Origin: Deltaproteobacteria bacterium
Lineage (GTDB): Bacteria; Desulfobacterota; Syntrophia; Syntrophales; Smithellaceae
Assembly: GCA_025361065.1 (NCBI GenBank)
Contig: JANYAY010000136.1
Location: 1-36,285, forward strand
Reading direction: 5' to 3'
DNA: 36,285 nt
Positions 17,552 to 24,565 of the stretch are shown here, piece by piece. The number at the start of each line of letters is the position of its first letter. Within the stretch, counting starts at the first letter, position 1. The position numbers and the translations under genes were made by a program. The notes beneath the pieces are model-generated. The model saw only the letters and a program-made list of their open reading frames with translations, searched no databases and had not been told where the DNA came from.

Positions 17552-17736
17552 AGCAAAGACCTTAATTGTTTCAGAATTTAAATCGCGCGGTGATGATTTA
17601 TCATAGCCCTCTTTTTTTCACAACAAACAAACTTCTCAACTATTGTCGCCGATTACCCATAAAACGTTTTTGGGCAAAAATGGCACATTGTCAACTTCCA
17701 TCATTTATGGCATAAAGAAAATATGGCTGAAGGTAT

Positions 17737-17797
17737 TTAGACTGAAGGCTGAAGGCTAAATACCATTTATACCTTCAGTCTTCGGCCTTCAGTCTAA
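17737..17797. repeat. CTTCAG-family repeat, solo hairpin
   Basis: Arms 17737-17757 and 17777-17797 are inverted copies matching at 19 of 21 positions (TTAGACTGAAGGC core). They would form a long hairpin just upstream of rsfS, ending 21 bases before its start. The same motif flanks the four-helix-bundle remnant near 20224, so this may be an empty footprint of the same kind of insertion. Confidence 0.75.
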
Positions 17798-17818
17798 TCC
17801 CCTAAAGTGAGGTTTTAA

Positions 17819-18211
17819 TTGCCAGTAAAAAAAAATGAATCAGCAAAGCGTCTTCTGTTATGTATTAATGCTACTTTACAGAAAAAAGCAAAAGATATCG
17901 TAGTATTAAATGTCAAAGAAAATTCTTCTTTTACTGATTACATGATCATTTGCTCAGGTGCAACCGAGCGTCAGACCCAGGCTGTTTGTGCAGCCATTCA
18001 ACAATATTTAAAGAAAGAGGATATACTGGCGCTGGGAGTGGAAGGAGAAGCCAATGGGCAGTGGATTCTCCTTGATTATGACGATGTAGTTATTTCTATT
18101 TTTCTGGAATCGTTGCGATCTTTTTATGATATTGAAAACCTGTGGGACTCGCCCCGCATGGACGTTGACGATAACGCTACGGAAATAAAACGACTAAGCA
18201 AAGGGATGTAG
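17819..18211 (+). CDS. rsfS: Ribosomal silencing factor RsfS
   Basis: A 130-residue protein of the RsfS/YbeB/Iojap family. It binds ribosomal protein L14 (uL14) on the free large subunit and blocks subunit joining, slowing translation when nutrients are scarce. Family features are clear: VLNVKENSSFTDYMIICSG, the GATERQTQAV helix, GVEGEANGQWILLDYDDVVISIF, and the final FYDIENLW. The start is a TTG at 17819 with GTGAGG seven bases upstream. No in-frame ATG occurs until well inside the domain. The stop overlaps the GTG start of the ComF-like gene by one base, implying translational coupling. In many genomes rsfS follows nadD; here a repeat hairpin lies upstream. Confidence 0.95.
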   Translation: MPVKKNESAKRLLLCINATLQKKAKDIVVLNVKENSSFTDYMIICSGATERQTQAVCAAIQQYLKKEDILALGVEGEANGQWILLDYDDVVISIFLESLRSFYDIENLWDSPRMDVDDNATEIKRLSKGM

Positions 18212-18951
18212 TGAGTTTAAGAGAGCTTTTAAATGATGTCAGCGACATTATTTTTCCGCCCCAGTGCCTGGCCTGTGTGGAGATTATAAACCAACCGGCA
18301 AAACAGGTTTTTTGTTCTACCTGTCAGGAAAAAATAAGCTTCATCACTGATAATTTTTGCCCCATTTGCGGAGTGCCATTTTTGGTGTGCCCCGCGGGAA
18401 CCCACATATGCGGTAATTGTCTGGTAAATAAGCCCTATTATACCCAGGCCCGTGCTGTGGCCGGCTTTGAAACAGTTATTATGGATGCTATCCATAAATT
18501 TAAATACGGCCGCAATGTATCCACGGGTAATTCCCTGGGTTTATTTATGGCCAATTTTTCTTTTCCGGATTTTAATTTTTCTGAATATTCTCTACTAATT
18601 CCCGTGCCTTTGCACATTAAAAGGCTCCGGGACCGTGGATTTAACCAGTCTCTGCTTCTGGCCAAGGAAATAGGGGAAAAGTATAACCTTCCCGTAAAAT
18701 TTTCCTTGCTAAAAAGGAGCAAATTTACTTTAACCCAAACTGGTCTGAATAAAGCCGAAAGAGAAAAAAACATTAAAGGAGCTTTTGTTGTCGCGAACCG
18801 GGAAAAAGTTAAGGGGGAAAATATTATTTTGATTGACGATGTTTATACAACAGGTGCAACAGTCAATGAATGTGCCAAGGTGTTACTCAAAGCCGGAGCA
18901 CAAAAAGTGTCTGTCTTAACCTTGTCCCGTGTAACTCAGAAACAGGCATAA
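18211..18951 (+). CDS. ComF family protein (phosphoribosyltransferase-like)
   Basis: A 246-residue protein of the ComF/GntX family. The N-terminus carries a cysteine-rich zinc-ribbon region (CLAC, CSTC, CPIC, CGNC between about residues 15 and 70). The C-terminal half is a type I phosphoribosyltransferase fold with a PRPP-binding loop, ILIDDVYTTGATVNEC, preceded by the usual LIPVPLH and RGFNQSLLLA segments. In naturally competent bacteria ComF helps DNA uptake; in others the role is unknown, and no other competence gene is seen here. It starts with GTG overlapping the rsfS stop. The rsfS-comF pairing looks co-transcribed. Confidence 0.9.
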   Translation: MSLRELLNDVSDIIFPPQCLACVEIINQPAKQVFCSTCQEKISFITDNFCPICGVPFLVCPAGTHICGNCLVNKPYYTQARAVAGFETVIMDAIHKFKYGRNVSTGNSLGLFMANFSFPDFNFSEYSLLIPVPLHIKRLRDRGFNQSLLLAKEIGEKYNLPVKFSLLKRSKFTLTQTGLNKAEREKNIKGAFVVANREKVKGENIILIDDVYTTGATVNECAKVLLKAGAQKVSVLTLSRVTQKQA

Positions 18952-19103
18952 GCCGTTGTCAAACGATAATCGTAACATTGTAGCATCGTAACCGGCATAA
19001 GGGGCAGTAACGAAACGATTAAAAATGTAATGGTCTTGCCATAACCTGGAGATCACAAGACCTGCATGGGTGGTTATTTCATAACGGCCCCTAAGGAGTT
19101 GTA

Positions 19104-19598
19104 ATGAATAAAATTCTGGACAGACAAATTCTTAAAGAGAAGCTGGATCTGTTACGCCGGGAGGGGAAAAAAATAGCCTTTACTAATGGCTGTTTTGATA
19201 TTTTACACGTAGGCCATGTACGCTACCTTAGGGCCGCAAAAAAAACTGCTGACGTTTTGGTACTGGCGCTCAACAGTGACTCATCGGTGCAGTCAATCAA
19301 AGGAGTAAAAAGACCGCTGGTGCCGGAAGAAGAACGGGCGGAAATTCTGGCTGCCCTGGACATTATCGATTTTGTGACTATATTCCCGGAACTTACACCA
19401 CTGGAATTGATTAATTATTTAAAACCGGATATCATTATTAAGGGCGGTGACTGGCCGGAAGATAAGGTTGTGGGCCGGGATGAAGTAAAAAAATGGGGAG
19501 GCCGAGTAATTATCATTCCGGAAGTGGAAGGCAAATCAACAACAAATATTGTGGAAAAGATAAAAAAAGTATATTGTCCCGGCGAATATAGTAATTGA
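19104..19598 (+). CDS. rfaE2: D-glycero-beta-D-manno-heptose 1-phosphate adenylyltransferase
   Basis: A 164-residue nucleotidyltransferase equal to the C-terminal half of HldE/RfaE. It makes ADP-D-glycero-beta-D-manno-heptose, the precursor for LPS inner-core heptose. The signature sequences are FTNGCFDILHVGH (HVGH at residues 35-38), the SIKGVKRP loop, KGGDWPEDKVVG and the C-terminal EGKSTTNIVEKI. The separate kinase domain (RfaE1) is not fused and is not in this window, as in many deltaproteobacteria. The presence of this gene supports an outer membrane with heptose-containing LPS. AAGGAG lies a few bases before the ATG. It is followed by dksA after 94 bases. Confidence 0.94.
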   Translation: MNKILDRQILKEKLDLLRREGKKIAFTNGCFDILHVGHVRYLRAAKKTADVLVLALNSDSSVQSIKGVKRPLVPEEERAEILAALDIIDFVTIFPELTPLELINYLKPDIIIKGGDWPEDKVVGRDEVKKWGGRVIIIPEVEGKSTTNIVEKIKKVYCPGEYSN

Positions 19599-19692
19599 GG
19601 CGTATATCACCGGTTAAATTTTTTTCTTTACAAAAAAATGTCCATTATGTAATACAGGGAAAAATAAAGCTTTATATGGGGGAGTGTTGCCA

Positions 19693-20073
19693 TTGGAAAA
19701 ACAAACGACTTTGAAGCCGGAAAAACTGGAAGTATTTCGAGCAATGCTCATCCAGAAAATCAATGAGTTGCTGAGTGAGGCGGGTAAAACCGTTTCGGAG
19801 ATGACCAACGGCAAAGAGAATTTCCCCGATCCCAACGACAGGGCATCTCTGGAATCTGACCGCAACTTTGAATTGCGCATCCGTGACCGGGAACGCAAGC
19901 TCATCATGAAAATGCAGGAAGCAATCAAAAGAATTGATGATGGAGTTTATGGTATCTGCGAAGCTTGCGGCGGACCGATTTCCGAAAAAAGACTGTTGGC
20001 CAGACCAGTTACCACTGAGTGCATTGACTGCAAAACCAAGCAGGAAAAAATGGAAAAGCTCAAAGGCGAATAA
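19693..20073 (+). CDS. dksA: DksA/TraR-type zinc-finger transcription factor
   Basis: A 126-residue DksA-family protein. DksA binds the RNA polymerase secondary channel and, with ppGpp, tunes rRNA and amino-acid promoters. The coiled-coil portion contains PNDRASLESDRNFELRIRDRERKL, and the C-terminal C4 zinc finger is CEAC followed by CIDC. I choose the TTG at 19693 because GGGGGAG (19678-19684) sits eight bases upstream. The frame also offers GTG at 19684 and TTG at 19687, both too close to that site. A good terminator follows at 20098. DksA versus a shorter TraR-like paralogue is decided mainly by its length. Confidence 0.88.
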   Translation: MEKQTTLKPEKLEVFRAMLIQKINELLSEAGKTVSEMTNGKENFPDPNDRASLESDRNFELRIRDRERKLIMKMQEAIKRIDDGVYGICEACGGPISEKRLLARPVTTECIDCKTKQEKMEKLKGE

Positions 20074-20097
20074 TATTAACAAATATATGATTAAAAA

Positions 20098-20123
20098 AAC
20101 GCTCCGGTTATGGGGCGTTTTTT
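20098..20123 (+). terminator. Rho-independent terminator after dksA
   Basis: AACGCTCC (20098-20105) pairs with GGGGCGTT (20112-20119), with one G-U pair and a 6-base loop. It runs into a string of T to 20123. It ends the rfaE2-dksA segment 25 bases past the dksA stop. Confidence 0.85.
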
Positions 20124-20137
20124 GTTGGAGAAAGACT

Positions 20138-20212
20138 ATTAAGACTGAAGACTGAGGACTGAAGGCTGAAGGCTCGAAGACCGGCGTATGCCGGTGGAGA
20201 CTGAAGGCTTTT
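20138..20212 (+). repeat. CTTCAG-family repeat, left of the four-helix-bundle remnant
   Basis: Iterations of GACTGAAG/GGCTGAAGGC occupy this segment. It contains a unit with CGAAGACCGGCGTATGCCGG that is an inverted copy of 16725-16760. It precedes the small remnant ORF at 20224. Confidence 0.75.
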
Positions 20213-20223
20213 AGGAACAAATC

Positions 20224-20373
20224 ATGAGTGATCACACAACACTTAAAGCATTTGAGATGGCTGATGAGTTAGCATTATTGGTATATCAGGTAACTTCAGT
20301 TCGAAGCAAAGATTGTCGAAACCGAGAAAATATTGAATGGCTTGATCAGAGCATTGCAAGATGCCTGATATAA
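20224..20373 (+). pseudogene. Remnant of a four-helix-bundle protein gene (23S rRNA IVS/bAvd type)
   Basis: A 49-codon frame. Residues 7-25 (LKAFEMADELALLVYQVTS) match the opening of the four-helix-bundle family found in 23S rRNA intervening sequences and Avd-like proteins. In intact members this is followed by FPK-E-x-YGL-x-SQ-RRA-x-S-PANI. Here the sequence departs after VTS and stops about 24 residues later. Full-length members are about 115-125 residues, so more than half is missing. Inverted CTTCAG-type repeats flank it on both sides (20138-20212 and 20391-20411). I judge it a decayed mobile cargo gene rather than a functional protein. Confidence 0.65.
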
Positions 20374-20390
20374 TTTAATCATCAACCATT

Positions 20391-20438
20391 GGCCTTCAGT
20401 CTTCGGCCTAAATACCTATGCCTATGCCTATGCCTATG
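20391..20438 (+). repeat. CTTCAG-family repeat followed by a (CCTATG)4 microsatellite over the priA start
   Basis: 20391-20411 carries GCCTTCAGTCTTCGGCC, inverted relative to the copy at 20138. Four perfect CCTATG hexamers follow at 20415-20438, creating four in-frame ATG codons at 20418, 20424, 20430 and 20436. The hexamers overlap the beginning of priA. Confidence 0.85.
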
Positions 20439-22844
20439 TTTATAAATATTGCCTTAAACATTCCTGCAGATAAACTCTTCACTTATGAAGTTCCCGCTGA
20501 TTTGCACAAACAAATTGCCATCGGCAAACGCGTTTTTGTCTCCTTCGGCCGGAGAAAACGTACCGGATTTATCGTCGCAATAAACAATTTCTGTAGCCTG
20601 GAAAAAGTAAAATCAGTCAGCGAAGTGCTGGATGAAGAACCGCTTTTCGGCGAACAGGACCTCCGTTTTTATCAGTGGATCGCCGATTATTTTATGTACC
20701 CGCTGGGCAAGGCACTGGCGGAAATTATCCCTGCCGGTTCGGAAAAGAAGGACTTTCTCTGGGTCACACCCCTGCCTTGGACAAACAAGATTTCCCTTCC
20801 TCCGGCACAAAACAAACTTCTTGAATTATTGCAGCAATATCCCCGGGGCATTGCAGCAAGCGGTCTTACCAGGATCAGCGGTATGATGAACATTTCAGCA
20901 ATGATCTGCAGCCTGCAATTAGCCGGGCTTCTGCAAATTGACGAAAAGCAAAAAAAACAACTTGCCCCACGCCGGGAAAATATTGCGACACTCAATAATA
21001 GTAAAATTGGCGAAGTTAAATTAACGAGGAAACAAGAAGAGCTCATTGCTTTTATGCAGACAAGAGGAAAAATGGCTCTGCATGATTTAATCTCGCAAGC
21101 CGGCACCTCCAGTGCAATCATCAAAAGGCTTCAGGATAAAGGTATAATTGAGCTTTCCGAGACCGAAAAAATACGCACTGCTGTTATTGAATCGTTAACT
21201 TACGAAAACGCAATTAAATATACTTTAAATTCCCGGCAGCAAAGTGCATTTCAGGAGATTTCCGCACATCTGGAAAAAAATATTTTTACGCCGATATTAT
21301 TACATGGCGTTACGGGAAGCGGAAAAACCGAAGTCTATTTAAATGCCATTGCCCAGGTACTGGAAAATGACGGCAGTGCAATTTATCTGGTTCCGGAAAT
21401 AGCCTTAACTCCGCAGTTAATCTCACGCATTCAAGGGCGCTTTAACCCCGAGCAGATTGCCATCATGCATAGCGGTATTGCCGAAGCTATCCGCTACGAC
21501 CAGTGGCGACAAATCAAACGCGGTCAAATCAAATTAGTAATCGGCGCCCGTTCCGCCCTCTTTGCCCCGCTGCCGAATTTAAAACTGATTATAGTCGATG
21601 AAGAACACGATGCTTCCTATAAACAGGATGACCGTCTTTGTTACCATGGGCGTGATCTGGCGGTGTTAAAAGCAAAGCTTAATCACGCTGTCGTGGTATT
21701 GGGATCGGCTACACCAGGTATTCGTTCATATTACAATGCCCGGAATAAAAAATATTTCTATCTGGAAATCTCACAGCGGGTGGAAGATAAACCGCTGCCC
21801 GAAATAGAAATTATCGATATGAAAGCACAGTTGGAAGCGCAAGGTAAAGCACCGATTCTTTCCGATGCTTTAATTGCGGCAATTGAGATGACTCTTACGA
21901 GAAAAGAACAGGTTTTACTTTTTCTCAACAAGCGAGGTTTTGACACATTCCTGGTTTGTGCGGATTGCGGTTATAATTTTCGCTGCCCCAATTGTGCCGT
22001 ATCTCTGAAGAGCCATGCTGCCGAAGGTGTTATCAAATGCCATTATTGCAACTATACCCAAAAAGCGCTGCCGGTTTGCCCCGCATGCGCTGGCTGCCGA
22101 ATTTTGAGCTATGGCGCCGGAACGCAAAAGCTGGAAGCGGCAGTAAAAGAACTTTTCCCGGAAACCCGCATTCAGCGGATGGATTCGGATACGACTGCGG
22201 TCAAAGGAGCACAGGAAAAAATATTACAGAAACTCTGGAGACGGGAAATTGACATTCTGGTGGGTACGCAAATGATTACCAAGGGACATGATTTCCCCTT
22301 CATAACTCTTGTCGGTGTCATCTCGGCTGACACATCTTTGAATATGCCTGATTTCCGTGCCGGAGAAAGAACTTTTCAACAGCTGACCCAGGTTGCCGGC
22401 CGCGGCGGCCGCGGCACTGCTCCCGGCAGAGTTATCATTCAGACTTTTAATCCGCAGCATTATGCTTTAAAACATGTCCGGAATCACGATTACAAATCTT
22501 TTTATGAAGAAGAAATCGCTTTTCGGAAAGACTTGAAATATCCGCCCTTCGGCCGGATTATTAATCTGCGTTTATCAGCAACGAAGAAAGAGACTCTTTG
22601 GGATCAGGCAAAACTCCTGGGAAAGATGGCAAAAAAGCTGAGTGCGGAATCCGGAAATAAAGTAGAAATAATCGGCCCGGCGGAATCGCCTCTGGCGAAA
22701 ATCAAAGGCCGCTTCCGGTTCCAGATGCTGCTCAAAAGCAATAATGCCGGCGCTCTGCATCAGATGGCGAAGCAACTTTTACACAAAATGGAGAAAAGCA
22801 CGGTGAAGATTACGGTGGATGTTGACCCGGAAAATTTCATGTGA
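20436..22844 (+). CDS. priA: Primosomal replication restart helicase PriA
   Basis: A superfamily-2 3'-5' DNA helicase that recognises stalled forks and reloads the replisome. It is 802 residues from the fourth ATG (20436), which gives the family-like start MFINIALNIPADKLFTYEVP. The frame can begin at 20418, which adds MPMPMP. No ribosome-binding site precedes any of the four ATGs, since a repeat abuts them. Features in order: the N-terminal DNA 3'-end-binding domain, Walker A GVTGSGKT (about 291-298), DEEH (about 388), the eight-cysteine zinc-binding module from about residue 508 (CADC, CPNC, CHYC, CPAC), then GTQMITKGHDFP and QVAGRGGRG. The last 142 bases are repeated almost perfectly at 24423-24564. 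Confidence 0.95.
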   Translation: MFINIALNIPADKLFTYEVPADLHKQIAIGKRVFVSFGRRKRTGFIVAINNFCSLEKVKSVSEVLDEEPLFGEQDLRFYQWIADYFMYPLGKALAEIIPAGSEKKDFLWVTPLPWTNKISLPPAQNKLLELLQQYPRGIAASGLTRISGMMNISAMICSLQLAGLLQIDEKQKKQLAPRRENIATLNNSKIGEVKLTRKQEELIAFMQTRGKMALHDLISQAGTSSAIIKRLQDKGIIELSETEKIRTAVIESLTYENAIKYTLNSRQQSAFQEISAHLEKNIFTPILLHGVTGSGKTEVYLNAIAQVLENDGSAIYLVPEIALTPQLISRIQGRFNPEQIAIMHSGIAEAIRYDQWRQIKRGQIKLVIGARSALFAPLPNLKLIIVDEEHDASYKQDDRLCYHGRDLAVLKAKLNHAVVVLGSATPGIRSYYNARNKKYFYLEISQRVEDKPLPEIEIIDMKAQLEAQGKAPILSDALIAAIEMTLTRKEQVLLFLNKRGFDTFLVCADCGYNFRCPNCAVSLKSHAAEGVIKCHYCNYTQKALPVCPACAGCRILSYGAGTQKLEAAVKELFPETRIQRMDSDTTAVKGAQEKILQKLWRREIDILVGTQMITKGHDFPFITLVGVISADTSLNMPDFRAGERTFQQLTQVAGRGGRGTAPGRVIIQTFNPQHYALKHVRNHDYKSFYEEEIAFRKDLKYPPFGRIINLRLSATKKETLWDQAKLLGKMAKKLSAESGNKVEIIGPAESPLAKIKGRFRFQMLLKSNNAGALHQMAKQLLHKMEKSTVKITVDVDPENFM
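22703..22844 (+). repeat. priA 3' end, first copy of a 142-bp direct repeat
   Basis: This segment, ending exactly at the priA TGA, recurs at 24423-24564 in the same orientation. A hand alignment shows one difference in 142 positions (22793 G versus 24513 A). The copies are 1,720 bases apart and enclose the VapBC- and HigBA-type modules. Confidence 0.95.
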
Positions 22845-22847
22845 GTG

Positions 22848-22988
22848 GCGCTGTTGAAATACCCTGAAGGGCACGCGAACGCTCATATGCTGCGTTGCGC
22901 TTCGCTCTTCGGCGTTGCGGCGTATGCAAAAATACGCCTCACTTCTCAGACCTCGTACGCCGCGCCTCTGAACGTTTTTGAACAGCCC
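22848..22988 (+). repeat. Inverted-repeat element, copy 2, immediately after priA
   Basis: It begins with GCTGTTGAAA just past the priA stop and ends with TTTTTGAACAGCCCC, giving short terminal inverted repeats (CTGTTSAAA). The interior, CGCTCATATGCTGCGTT through CGTATG and ATACGCCTCAC, matches copy 3 at 24566. It has about 17 extra bases near its left end. It can fold and may terminate transcription between the convergent priA and vapC genes. Confidence 0.8.
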
Positions 22989-23002
22989 CCATACAGGGCT
23001 TC

Positions 23003-23377
23003 TTATTTCTTCGGAAAATAGTTCACATTTCTTATGCTTTTAAAATCTGAATCCTGTGTCCAGATAATGGCATTGAATGCCTGAGCTGTTGCGAGGATAA
23101 TGCTGTCCGCCATGGGTAGATTATGCTCCAAACCTAGCCCCGAAGCGGTAATGGCCAATGAAGCGTTCAGATCAACAACCGTTCCTTTTCGCATAGCAGC
23201 AACCGCCTGCAGTGCTTCATTTTCACTTACCTCCCGCAGAATGACCTTGAAGACTTCATGTATTGTTATCGTCGGAACTACCAGCGAAGCCGAATCACTT
23301 AGCGGAACAAGGAACTGTTTGGCATTAGCCTCATCCGCAAAGTACGCAAGCCAGCCGGAGGAATCTACAATGTTCAT
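23003..23377 (-). CDS. vapC: PIN-domain toxin, VapC-type
   Basis: A 124-residue PIN-domain endoribonuclease-like toxin. The acidic active-site residues are present: Asp5 (MNIVDSS), Glu41 (HEVFKV), Asp91 (MADSIILATA) and Asp109/Asp111 (TQDSDF). These coordinate Mg2+ in VapC proteins, which cut tRNA or rRNA. It is the second gene of a two-gene unit; its ATG overlaps the antitoxin stop by four bases (23374-23377), typical of translational coupling. It is convergent with priA, with an inverted-repeat element between. The sequence is complete, with no disabling change. The RNA target cannot be told from sequence. Confidence 0.92.
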   Translation of the reverse strand: MNIVDSSGWLAYFADEANAKQFLVPLSDSASLVVPTITIHEVFKVILREVSENEALQAVAAMRKGTVVDLNASLAITASGLGLEHNLPMADSIILATAQAFNAIIWTQDSDFKSIRNVNYFPKK

Positions 23378-23580
23378 ACTCTATCTTCCTCTCGTTGGAA
23401 TTTCGTATTGATGCCCTTGAGAAATCCACGGAGTTCTTTGATATCGCGTTCCGGTATAAGCTCGATACGTCCGGCATATTCGATAACCTGCATTTTTTGG
23501 CCCGGACGAAGCTTCAATGCATCCCTGACTGTTTTTGGGATAACTACTTGATATTTCGGTGACACAGTTACTGATTGCAT
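23374..23580 (-). CDS. vapB: AbrB/MazE-type (SpoVT-AbrB fold) antitoxin, VapB-type
   Basis: A 68-residue swapped-hairpin AbrB-type DNA-binding antitoxin: VSPKYQVVIPKTVRDALKLRPGQKM is the classic domain, and the C-terminal tail (GFLKGINTKFQREEDR) should wrap the PIN toxin. GGAGG lies seven bases before the ATG. A promoter with an inverted repeat lies upstream (23611-23640), consistent with autoregulation by the VapBC complex. It overlaps vapC by four bases. Confidence 0.9.
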   Translation of the reverse strand: MQSVTVSPKYQVVIPKTVRDALKLRPGQKMQVIEYAGRIELIPERDIKELRGFLKGINTKFQREEDRV

Positions 23581-23610
23581 GCCGATACCTCCATCGATCT
23601 ATTTGGTATT

Positions 23611-23640
23611 ACGATATCATGATCGATATAGTTTTGTCAA
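23611..23640 (-). promoter_or_regulatory. Promoter with dyad for the VapBC-type module
   Basis: On the minus strand TTGACA (23640-23635) is followed after 18 bases by TATCGT (23616-23611). Inside the spacer and -10 region is the inverted repeat ATATC-N6-GATAT (23614-23629), a plausible operator for the AbrB-type antitoxin. The ATG lies 31 bases downstream. Confidence 0.6.
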
Positions 23641-23679
23641 TTATATTAACAAGCTATTGCTTGTTCCCGGGAAAACCCA

Positions 23680-23955
23680 TTAGGCTATATGAACCTGTAA
23701 TCTTTTACCCAGCGCGTTGGCAACCCTCTCCAGAGTGGAAAGCTTAATGTCTTCGGCGTGATTTTCTATTCTGGAAATAGCAGTCTTCTTTGTTTTAAGG
23801 CGTGTTGCCAGTTCTTCCTGTGTCAGTCCTGCCGATTCTCTGGCCTGACGTAAAATAACTCCAATCTTAAACTGTTCGTAACCTTCATCAAATCCCTCGG
23901 CGAATTTCTTGTCCTTCTTTTTTCTGGTATCTATATATTTTTTTAAATCGCTCAT
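23680..23955 (-). CDS. higA: XRE-family antitoxin, HigA-type
   Basis: A 91-residue protein with a lysine-rich N-terminal arm ([14 protein letters not shown]) and an HTH_3 (Cro/CI) domain: [35 protein letters not shown]. It is the downstream partner of a RelE/HigB-like toxin gene, overlapping it by four bases (23952-23955). The toxin-first order is the HigBA hallmark. It should bind both the toxin and the operator upstream of higB. The next gene on the strand is the vapBC pair, about 100 bases on with its own promoter. Confidence 0.9.
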   Translation of the reverse strand: MSDLKKYIDTRKKKDKKFAEGFDEGYEQFKIGVILRQARESAGLTQEELATRLKTKKTAISRIENHAEDIKLSTLERVANALGKRLQVHIA

Positions 23956-24308
23956 ATCTTTTTCCTCCTGCTTAAAAAATCTTTCCTGTAACTTTCTGCT
24001 CGATCAATTTCCTGCTTTGGTGTTTTCTGAGTTTTCTTTATCAAGCCATGCGTTAATATCACCACTGCCTGTGTGTCAAAGAAGCAGAATATCCGATATA
24101 TGTTAGAACCATATTGCACCCGGCATTCCCATATCCCGTCTGTGCCTGTCAGTTTCTTAAAATATGTGGATGGCAGTTTTTCCAAATCCTCCAGAAGTCT
24201 AAGCGTCCACAATACTTTCTGAGCAACCTTGTCGGATAAAGAATCAAGAAATTCCTGGACAGGGCACTTTCCGTCCGCAGTCTTGTAAAAAATTACCGTT
24301 CGGTTCAT
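23952..24308 (-). CDS. higB: RelE-superfamily toxin, HigB/phage Gp49-like
   Basis: A 118-residue protein of the phage-derived Gp49-like/HigB family: [29 protein letters not shown] and [29 protein letters not shown], then [16 protein letters not shown]. The basic C-terminal segment ([16 protein letters not shown]) is where family members place catalytic or RNA-contact residues; they cut mRNA on the ribosome. It is the first gene of the pair. No Shine-Dalgarno sequence precedes its ATG, and the start lies only six bases past a promoter-embedded dyad, so translation may be weak and the transcript almost leaderless. Confidence 0.9.
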   Translation of the reverse strand: MNRTVIFYKTADGKCPVQEFLDSLSDKVAQKVLWTLRLLEDLEKLPSTYFKKLTGTDGIWECRVQYGSNIYRIFCFFDTQAVVILTHGLIKKTQKTPKQEIDRAESYRKDFLSRRKKI

Positions 24309-24313
24309 GTCTG

Positions 24314-24343
24314 AAGGTTAACCTGCAAGTTAACCTTTGTCAA
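24314..24343 (-). promoter_or_regulatory. HigBA promoter overlapped by a perfect dyad operator
   Basis: Arms AAGGTTAAC (24314-24322) and GTTAACCTT (24329-24337) are perfect 9-base inverted repeats separated by six bases. On the minus strand TTGACA (24343-24338) directly abuts the dyad and is the likely -35 box. A weak -10 would fall inside the right arm. Binding here by the XRE antitoxin would block the promoter, the usual TA autoregulation. Confidence 0.7.
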
Positions 24344-24422
24344 GAGGATTTATAGTTATTCCATTTCTGAGCCTGAACTGAAGTTCAATTGTCAAGGGTA
24401 AAGATGCGACCCCGTTTTTTGA
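24344..24422. other. Junction before the duplicated priA end
   Basis: This short segment contains the inverted repeat TGAAC-TGAA-GTTCA (24374-24387), then GTCAAGGGTAAAGATGCG and a T-run ending just before the duplicated priA segment. It looks like the edge of a mobile or recombined unit, but no transposase is seen. Confidence 0.35.
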
Positions 24423-24564
24423 CAAAGGCCGCTTCCGGTTCCAGATGCTGCTCAAAAGCAATAATGCCGGCGCTCTGCATCAGATGGCGAAGCAACTTTT
24501 ACACAAAATGGAAAAAAGCACGGTGAAGATTACGGTGGATGTTGACCCGGAAAATTTCATGTGA
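24423..24564 (+). pseudogene. Duplicated fragment of the priA 3' end
   Basis: This 142-bp segment is identical to 22703-22844 except at one base. It encodes the last 46 codons of PriA plus TGA and has no start or upstream part, so it is not functional by itself. It may be an attachment-like or recombination repeat, marking the edge of the segment that carries the two TA modules. Confidence 0.9.
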
Positions 24565-24565
24565 T

